Assembly: GCA_031273185.1 (NCBI GenBank)
Contig: JAISSG010000078.1
Location: 1 to 19,900, forward strand
Direction of reading: 5' to 3'
Length of the DNA stretch: 19,900 nucleotides
DNA from: Treponema sp.
GTDB taxonomy: Bacteria > Spirochaetota > Spirochaetia > Treponematales > Breznakiellaceae
Shown: positions 15,430 through 19,900 of the stretch, in pieces
Position numbering within the stretch: position 1 is the first letter of the stretch
Layout of the letters: each line of letters opens with the position of its first letter
Program-made: the position numbers and the translations under genes
The notes under the pieces: generated by a model
What the model saw: the letters and a program-made list of their open reading frames with translations, nothing else
Databases searched by the model: none
What the model was told of the DNA's origin: nothing

Positions 15430-17297
15430 GGAATAAACGACTAACCGCCCTTTGCCCTTTGCCCTTTGCTCTTTGTTACTTTGCTCTTTACTCTTTGCTC
15501 TTTGCTCTTTGCTCTTTGCTCTTTTTTCTTTCCTGCGAGACGCTCAAAACGCAGGAGGAAAAGCTCGCCCCCCGCCGTTCAACGGGGGAGATACGGCTTG
15601 ACGACATCAGCCTACAGGTCTCGCGGAATCCCGTGGCGGCTATTGACCTCATCGGCAGCTACCGCGAGGCGTACCGGGTTCTCGACGATGCCGGCACAGC
15701 CGAGCAGCTTCAGTCGCTGGAGGCGCAGGCCCTGGAAAATTTGCGGGGCCTTGTCGAAAAGGCGGTCCAAGACGAGCGCTGGGACGATGCCGCTTCCTAC
15801 AGCCGCTCGCTGGCAAACGCCGGGGCGCAGGGGCATGAGGCCGAGCTTGACCTCATCCTGGCCGGGGCAAGGAAGAAACTCGCCGACGGCAACACCCTTG
15901 GCGCCTTTCTCGCCGCGGTGCAGGTCCACGGGCAGCGCCCCCTTTCCCTTGCCGACGCGGTGTTCTTCCTTGAGCAGGCGGCCCAGTTGAAGCAGAGACG
16001 GGCGGCGGCCTATTTCTGCGCGGCGGCGGAGCAGGCAGGCGGCGCGCGGGCCGTGCCTGCCGCCCTGCGCGAATACGCCCAGGGCACCGACAGCGTCGCC
16101 GACATGATCAAGGGCGTTGCCACGGTTATCGTTGACCGGGGCATCAAAATCGAGCGGGGCCGGGGCTACTCGGACCGGGTGCTTGGCTCGGCGTTTTTTG
16201 TCGATCCGAAAGGCTTTTTGATCACCAACTACCACGTCATAGCAAGCGAGGTCGATCCAAAGTACGAAGGCTTCTCGCGGATGTACATACGCATGGGGGA
16301 CAGCACCAGCCCCCGCTACCCGGCCCGGGTAATCGGCTGGGACCAGGCCCTCGACCTCGCCCTGATCAAAACGGAGCATCCGGCGGAATTTGTCTTTTCC
16401 GTGGTGGACCGGGTGATACCCAGGGTGGGCGACACGGTCATTGCAATCGGGTCGCCGGGCGGGCTGGAAAAAACCGTCACCTCCGGCATAGTGTCGGCCC
16501 TCAACCGCCGCTTTTTGCAGATAGGGGACGTTATCCAGATTGACGCGGCGGTCAACTACGGCAATTCCGGCGGCCCGGTCTTGGACTCGTCGGGGCGGCT
16601 GGTGGGCATTGTCTTTGCCGGAATCCCGCAGTACCAGGGGCTGAACTTCGCCGTCCCCGCCCAGCGGCTTGCCGCCGCACTGCCCGCCATGCTGGAAGGC
16701 GGCAAGGCCGAGCGGCCCTGGCTTGGCCTCGCCCTCAGCGAGACGGCCTCCGGCGCCGAGATAATCTACACCGCGCCGAACACCCCGGCGGCAAGGCACC
16801 ATGTCGAGGAGGGCAGCGTCATCGCGTCGCTGAATGGCCGCGAGATACAGGCCCCGCAGAGCCTGCTGATCCCCGCCCTGCAAGACGCGATTTTCCAGTC
16901 CCGCCCCGGCGAGCTTGTGGCGCTGGAAACCAGGGAAAGCGACGGCCAGGTCAGGCGGCGCCTCGTCATGACGGCCAGCCGCCCGGAGCTTCCCCTCCGC
17001 GACGCCGCGCTGGTTGACAGCAGGGAGCGGCTTGCCGCCCCCCTTTTCGGCATCATACTGTCGCCCGGCCAGGGAAGGCCCCGGTCGGCATCCTACGAGA
17101 TAAGAAAAATAGTGCGCGGCTCAATCGCCGACGAGGCGGGCATCTCCGATCAGGACCCCATACACATCCGGGGCTTCCGTATCATGGAAAAAGAGGGCTA
17201 CGCCCTCATGGAAATCAACATAAAAAAGCGCAACATGGGTTTCATGGAAACCACCATGCAGCTTCCGGCAAGCCTGGACTCGCCGGACACCCTGTAA
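15426..17297 (+). CDS. HtrA/Deg-like trypsin-fold serine protease, predicted lipoprotein with PDZ region
   Basis: 623 residues. Residues 1-36 are a signal peptide ending in a loose, spirochete-style lipobox (FFLSC, Cys37), so it is probably a lipid-anchored periplasmic or surface protease. Residues about 50-230 are helical and TPR-like. The protease domain (about 235-430) has the full triad: His270 in TNYHVIAS, Asp310 in LDLALIKT, and Ser381 in YGNSGGPVLD. A PDZ-like region follows (RPWLGLALSE, VEEGSVIASLNGREI), probably with a second divergent one (IVRGSIADEAGISDQDPI). Length is above that of typical HtrA because of the N-terminal domain. The hydrophobic core of the signal peptide is encoded by a TTTGCTC heptamer array, so copy-number change would alter the frame. 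The start overlaps the preceding stop (ATGA), so it is translationally coupled. Confidence 0.92.
   Translation: MRNKRLTALCPLPFALCYFALYSLLFALCSLLFFLSCETLKTQEEKLAPRRSTGEIRLDDISLQVSRNPVAAIDLIGSYREAYRVLDDAGTAEQLQSLEAQALENLRGLVEKAVQDERWDDAASYSRSLANAGAQGHEAELDLILAGARKKLADGNTLGAFLAAVQVHGQRPLSLADAVFFLEQAAQLKQRRAAAYFCAAAEQAGGARAVPAALREYAQGTDSVADMIKGVATVIVDRGIKIERGRGYSDRVLGSAFFVDPKGFLITNYHVIASEVDPKYEGFSRMYIRMGDSTSPRYPARVIGWDQALDLALIKTEHPAEFVFSVVDRVIPRVGDTVIAIGSPGGLEKTVTSGIVSALNRRFLQIGDVIQIDAAVNYGNSGGPVLDSSGRLVGIVFAGIPQYQGLNFAVPAQRLAAALPAMLEGGKAERPWLGLALSETASGAEIIYTAPNTPAARHHVEEGSVIASLNGREIQAPQSLLIPALQDAIFQSRPGELVALETRESDGQVRRRLVMTASRPELPLRDAALVDSRERLAAPLFGIILSPGQGRPRSASYEIRKIVRGSIADEAGISDQDPIHIRGFRIMEKEGYALMEINIKKRNMGFMETTMQLPASLDSPDTL
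15451..15528 (+). repeat. Heptanucleotide array (TTTGCTC type) in the signal peptide
   Basis: About eleven units: two TTTGCCC, one TTTGCTC, one 8-base TTTGTTAC, TTTGCTC, TTTACTC, four perfect TTTGCTC (15494-15521) and TTTTTTC. It begins 25 bases after the ATG and encodes the hydrophobic core FALCSLL repeated, with substitutions. Three units give seven codons, so any frame yields the same hydrophobic heptapeptide in rotated order. Confidence 0.93.
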
Positions 17298-17306
17298 GGC
17301 AGGACC

Positions 17307-18476
17307 TTATCCCAGATGCTCCTTGATTATCGATGCAAGGGAATTTTCCCCGGTCTTGACGATCTCTCTTTCCCTGTTGTAGCTTTCCGTTGAATCCGAG
17401 GCATGGGCGGTGTTGACCATCACGCTGGAGCCGAATTCCCGGCGCACCGTGCCCTCCTGCGCCTCGTTGGGATTGGTGGAGCCGAGCGCGTCGCGGATTT
17501 TCTTTATCGCGTTCTCGCCTTCGTAAATCACGATCATGCACTTTATGTCGCCGGGCTTGCTGAGTTCGCCGGGGGGGTAATCCCCTGGCCGCTTGCCGCA
17601 CATGAATTCCACCACTTGGGCGAACTGGTCCCGGGCGCATTCAACCCCAAAACTTGTTGTAAGTATTTTCAGCGATTCCTCGCTGAGCGTTAGCTGGAAT
17701 TCCTTCTCCAGGATTTCCTTTGCCTTCCGCCCGAATCTGGGGGACAGCTTTTCCAGCAGCACCGCCTCGACGGGGCCGTAAAAAAGCATCGCCTCGGCAA
17801 GCGAAAAATAGTGCACCTTGACCCCGATGATCTTCAGCCCCGTGCGCGAGAACATGTCGATAATGGTGCCGGGGCGGGACGAATGGTGCCCCCAGTTGTC
17901 CGGCTTGATTATCACCAGGGTCTGCTCGATTTTCCCAGGCTCGGGGCAGCCGGTATTCTGCACGACGTTTCCCCTGCCCTCAAGGAATTTTGCCATCATG
18001 AGCAGGTCCTCGTCTGCCTCTTTCTGGCTGCGGGGGGTCAGCACGGCGGGCTCGAAATGGGTCACTTTCTCCAAATCGTCCGGGGCAAAAATCAGGTCGG
18101 CATAGGTGTCCCGGATCGTCTCGCCGGAAAGCGCGTCAACCCCCACGTGGTGGGTATAGATGTGGCCGCAGGTGGCAAGGAGCTGGTCGCAGGGGTTCTC
18201 CCCCCGGAACAGCAAAAGCAGTGCCCGCTGGGGCTGCCCCCCCGAAGGGGCAAGATGCGTTTCCACGTAATCGGTAAGCAGCATTACCTGGTTTTGCGGG
18301 GCGCGCCTTCTCAGGCTGTCCGCGTATTCTTTGGCGAACGCATGGTCGGCGGCAAATATCTGCGCCCCGACCAGTTCAAGGTTTGTCCGTGACAGCAGGC
18401 GGGAAAGAACCCCGCCGGTCCTGCTTTTGGCGACGGTGTAGGGGGTTACCAGCACGTATGAAAGTGTCTTGCTCAT
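17307..18476 (-). CDS. Nucleoside-diphosphate-kinase-like protein with two NDK modules
   Basis: 389 residues, more than twice a normal NDK (about 140-150). The C-terminal half (184-389) holds a recognisable NDK module: Lys191 in LVIIKPD, Tyr233 in LFYGP, Arg328 in KKIRDALGSTNP, Arg345/Arg346 in GTVRREF, and the phospho-accepting His358 in NTAHASDS. It is split by an insertion of about 75 residues (about 236-310). The N-terminal half (1-165) repeats the same pattern in degraded form: LSYVLVTPYT, LLLLFRGEN, SGETIRDTYADL and VTHFEPA (His140), but without the Lys of IKPD or the GSDS-type segment. A kinase-active C half beside a non-catalytic N half is likely. No strong ribosome-binding site precedes the ATG. 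Convergent with the protease gene, with 9 bases between the stop codons. Confidence 0.8.
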   Translation of the reverse strand: MSKTLSYVLVTPYTVAKSRTGGVLSRLLSRTNLELVGAQIFAADHAFAKEYADSLRRRAPQNQVMLLTDYVETHLAPSGGQPQRALLLLFRGENPCDQLLATCGHIYTHHVGVDALSGETIRDTYADLIFAPDDLEKVTHFEPAVLTPRSQKEADEDLLMMAKFLEGRGNVVQNTGCPEPGKIEQTLVIIKPDNWGHHSSRPGTIIDMFSRTGLKIIGVKVHYFSLAEAMLFYGPVEAVLLEKLSPRFGRKAKEILEKEFQLTLSEESLKILTTSFGVECARDQFAQVVEFMCGKRPGDYPPGELSKPGDIKCMIVIYEGENAIKKIRDALGSTNPNEAQEGTVRREFGSSVMVNTAHASDSTESYNREREIVKTGENSLASIIKEHLG

Positions 18477-18517
18477 TCCACCAGTCTACCACTGCACGCG
18501 GCGTTAGTCAATGCGCC

Positions 18518-18730
18518 TCAGCGGGCCGCCACCTCGAACCCCTCTTCCGCAATCGCCGCCGCGATGGTATCAAGCGGCGCAAGGGCGGGGTCGTGGCTGA
18601 AAGACACCTTCCCCTCTTTCAGGCTGACGGAAACGCCCGCCACGCCGTCAAGGGCCGACAGCGCGTTGCTCACCGCTTTCACGCAATGATCGCAGGACAT
18701 GCCTTTTACTTCCAGTGTTCTTGTTTCCAT
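18518..18730 (-). CDS. Heavy-metal-associated (HMA) domain protein, CopZ-like metallochaperone
   Basis: 70 residues forming one complete HMA domain: METRTLEVKGMSCDHCVKAV, with the metal-binding Cys13 and Cys16 in MSCDHC, then DGVAGVSVSLKEGKVSF and a C-terminal helix (TIAAAIAEEGFEV). Small single-domain HMA proteins carry Cu(I), or sometimes other soft metals, to a P-type ATPase. No ATPase is visible in the window, and the metal cannot be told from this. The ATG lies inside the 3' end of metA (25-base overlap) with GGAGGA about nine bases upstream, so the two genes are probably translated from one message. The next gene on this strand follows after about 40 bases. Confidence 0.88.
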   Translation of the reverse strand: METRTLEVKGMSCDHCVKAVSNALSALDGVAGVSVSLKEGKVSFSHDPALAPLDTIAAAIAEEGFEVAAR

Positions 18731-19659
18731 GCTCTTGCTTCCTCCAGTTTTTCCAGATCAAACGAGGTCTCCTGGTACACATAGTTGAGCCAGTTGTCAA
18801 AAAACAGGTTGGCGTGGGCGCGCCAGCGGACTACCGGGGGCCGTGACGGGTCGTCGCCGGGGTAGTAGTTCTTCGGCGGATCGATGGGCAGGCCCTTCGC
18901 CAGGTCGCGGCGGTACTCCCTGTCCAGCGTGAGGGGGTCGTATTCCAGGTGGCCGGTGACGTACACCTCGCGGCCATCGCGGGCGGTGGCGATAAAAACC
19001 CCGGCCTCGGCGGTCTCGGACTGGATTGCCAGGCGCGGCTCGGCGGCGATTGCGTCGCGGTCGCTGGCGGTGTGCCGGGACTGCGGCGCGAGGAATTCGT
19101 CGTCAAAGCCCCGGAACAGGGCCTGGTACTGCCCGTTTACGGCATGGGGGAAAATGCCGAACAGCTTTTTGCCCAGCGGCTTCTTGGGGATGCCGTAGCG
19201 GCGGTACAGCCCCGCCTGCGCCCCCCAGCATATATGCAAAGCCGAGAAAACATTTTTCTCGGAATAATCGATAACCTGCGCAAGCTCGTCCCAGTAGTCA
19301 ACTTCCTCAAAGGGCAGGGTCTCCACCGGCGCGCCAGTGATAATCAGGCCGTCAAACCGCATCTGAGCGGAGACTATATCCTCTGTGCTGATGTAAAATT
19401 TTTCCAGGTGCCCCGGCGGCGCGTTCTTTGACTCGTGGCTGCCCATCCGCAGGAAAGTGATGTCCACCTGCAAGGGGCTGTTGCCCAAAAGCCGCAATAG
19501 CTGTATCTCGGTGTCCACGGTCGTGGGCATGAGGTTGACGATTGCCACCTTGAGCGGGCGGATGTCCTGGTGCTCGGCGCGATCCTCGGTTATGACAAAG
19601 ACCTGTTCCCGGTTGAGCGCGTCGTAGGCCGGCAAAGCCCTCGGAATCTTTATCGGCAT
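18706..19659 (-). CDS. metA: MetA-family homoserine O-acyltransferase, likely acetyl-CoA specific
   Basis: First committed step of methionine synthesis: acylation of homoserine. The 317 residues begin MPIKIPRALPAYDAL, typical for the family, with AGGA seven bases before the ATG. Catalytic residues: Cys144 in HICWGAQAG, His237 and Glu239 in VTGHLEYD. The numbering is two higher than E. coli MetA (Cys142, His235, Glu237). By the same offset, residue 113 corresponds to E. coli Gly111. Here it is Glu (TGAPVETLPF), the residue reported to select acetyl-CoA over succinyl-CoA, so the product is predicted to be O-acetylhomoserine. FFDNWLNYVYQ near the end is also typical. It is the first gene of the minus-strand group. 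Confidence 0.95.
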   Translation of the reverse strand: MPIKIPRALPAYDALNREQVFVITEDRAEHQDIRPLKVAIVNLMPTTVDTEIQLLRLLGNSPLQVDITFLRMGSHESKNAPPGHLEKFYISTEDIVSAQMRFDGLIITGAPVETLPFEEVDYWDELAQVIDYSEKNVFSALHICWGAQAGLYRRYGIPKKPLGKKLFGIFPHAVNGQYQALFRGFDDEFLAPQSRHTASDRDAIAAEPRLAIQSETAEAGVFIATARDGREVYVTGHLEYDPLTLDREYRRDLAKGLPIDPPKNYYPGDDPSRPPVVRWRAHANLFFDNWLNYVYQETSFDLEKLEEARAWKQEHWK

Positions 19660-19677
19660 GTCTGCATCCTGCCGTCT

Positions 19678-19707
19678 ACTGTAGCAAAACCGGCGGCTCG
19701 TTGACAA
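19678..19707 (-). promoter_or_regulatory. Probable metA promoter
   Basis: On the minus strand: TTGTCA (19702-19707), an 18-base spacer and TACAGT (19678-19683, four of six). The -35 overlaps the -35 of the divergent plus-strand promoter, because TTGACAA reads TTGTCAA on the other strand. Confidence 0.45.
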
Positions 19708-19728
19708 GGGAACAAGCGATGGTATACT
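19701..19728 (+). promoter_or_regulatory. Near-consensus sigma-70 promoter
   Basis: TTGACA (19701-19706, perfect), a 16-base spacer and TATACT (19723-19728, five of six). It is followed within 10 bases by AAGGAGG and then an ATG. This is the strongest promoter-like match in the window. Confidence 0.7.
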
Positions 19729-19747
19729 TGTAAAAAAGGAGGCGCAA

Positions 19748-19825
19748 ATGCTTGCGGTAAAAGGCAGATACAATGGGGCAACACGGAAATCAATTTTCAC
19801 TCTTAGCCAGCCAAAACAGAGATAA
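19748..19825 (+). CDS. 25-codon ORF with strong promoter and ribosome-binding site; possible gene remnant
   Basis: Encodes MLAVKGRYNGATRKSIFTLS then QPKQR and TAA. AAGGAGG (19736-19742) lies five bases before the ATG, an excellent site, behind a near-consensus promoter. The start MLAVKGRYNG resembles the first residues of small antitoxin-like proteins that begin with a xxVKGxYxxG strand. The product could therefore be the front end of a broken antitoxin gene, a leader peptide, or a real microprotein. The remaining 75 bases to the window end carry only further stops in this frame. The family link rests on about ten residues and is weak. Confidence 0.4.
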   Translation: MLAVKGRYNGATRKSIFTLSQPKQR

Positions 19826-19900
19826 TATTCTGAGAATCCAACAGGCAATCAAACATCAGTCTTGACAGAGGGAGTTTTGACTTTGATTTGTCTTTATAGC

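Noticed and set aside
15612..16883. Long open frame on the minus strand opposite the HtrA-like gene
   Set aside because: The plus strand holds the intact His/Asp/Ser triad; the antisense translation shows no family features.
17295..17309. TAAGG/CCTTA palindrome as a bidirectional terminator
   Set aside because: The stem is only 5 bp with no T-run; it arises from two facing TAA stop codons.

Overview
The window looks like chromosomal DNA from a high-GC spirochete, most likely a Treponema-type organism. This is an inference from three things: a topoisomerase subunit B of the type with EGASAAGS and GLNGVG motifs, a loose spirochete-style lipobox on a protease, and SpoVG in a Gram-negative-type gene set. 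Most of the window is ordinary core-genome DNA in tightly packed operons with ATGA-type overlaps. The exception is one visibly AT-richer gene (Fic family).

Layout. 1-153: tail of a coiled-coil gene. 163-2112 (+): topoisomerase IV/gyrase-like subunit B. 2131-3594 (-): Fic-family protein, likely acquired. 3734-7554 (+): obg, a nadD-yqeK fusion, an LCP/LytR-like membrane protein and rsfS, overlapping end to start. 7539-7853 (-): small protein with a long Asp/Glu tail. 7996-10136 (+): ispE, spoVG, tRNA-Gln(UUG) and ribosomal protein bL25. 10176-17297 (+): tilS, ftsH, a secreted TPR-like protein with DxDxDG loops, and an HtrA-like lipoprotein protease. 17307-19659 (-): metA-type homoserine acyltransferase (Glu at the acetyl-CoA-specifying position), a small HMA metallochaperone, and a tandem nucleoside-diphosphate-kinase-like protein. 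The right edge holds a divergent promoter and a tiny ORF.

The most interesting signal is a set of heptanucleotide tandem repeats inside genes. tilS carries three separate arrays of a GGGGAAT-type 7-mer, the third in inverted orientation. The TilS reading frame breaks at or just after the second array: the N-terminal domain lies in one frame and the C-terminal domain in another. One extra 7-mer, or two fewer, would rejoin them. A second, unrelated 7-mer (TTTGCTC) is repeated about eleven times and encodes the hydrophobic core of the signal peptide of the HtrA-like lipoprotein. Because 7 is not a multiple of 3, a change of one unit would switch either gene off. Because three units make exactly seven codons, each array encodes the same heptapeptide, circularly permuted, in any frame. 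This looks like a slippage-prone, possibly phase-variable repeat system acting on a tRNA-modifying enzyme and a surface protease. Collapse of the repeat during sequencing or assembly is the main competing explanation.

Functional grouping: ribosome assembly and translation (Obg, RsfS, bL25, TilS, tRNA-Gln), NAD and isoprenoid precursor synthesis (NadD, IspE), envelope proteostasis (FtsH, TPR-like protein, HtrA-like protease), and methionine synthesis and metal handling (MetA, HMA protein).
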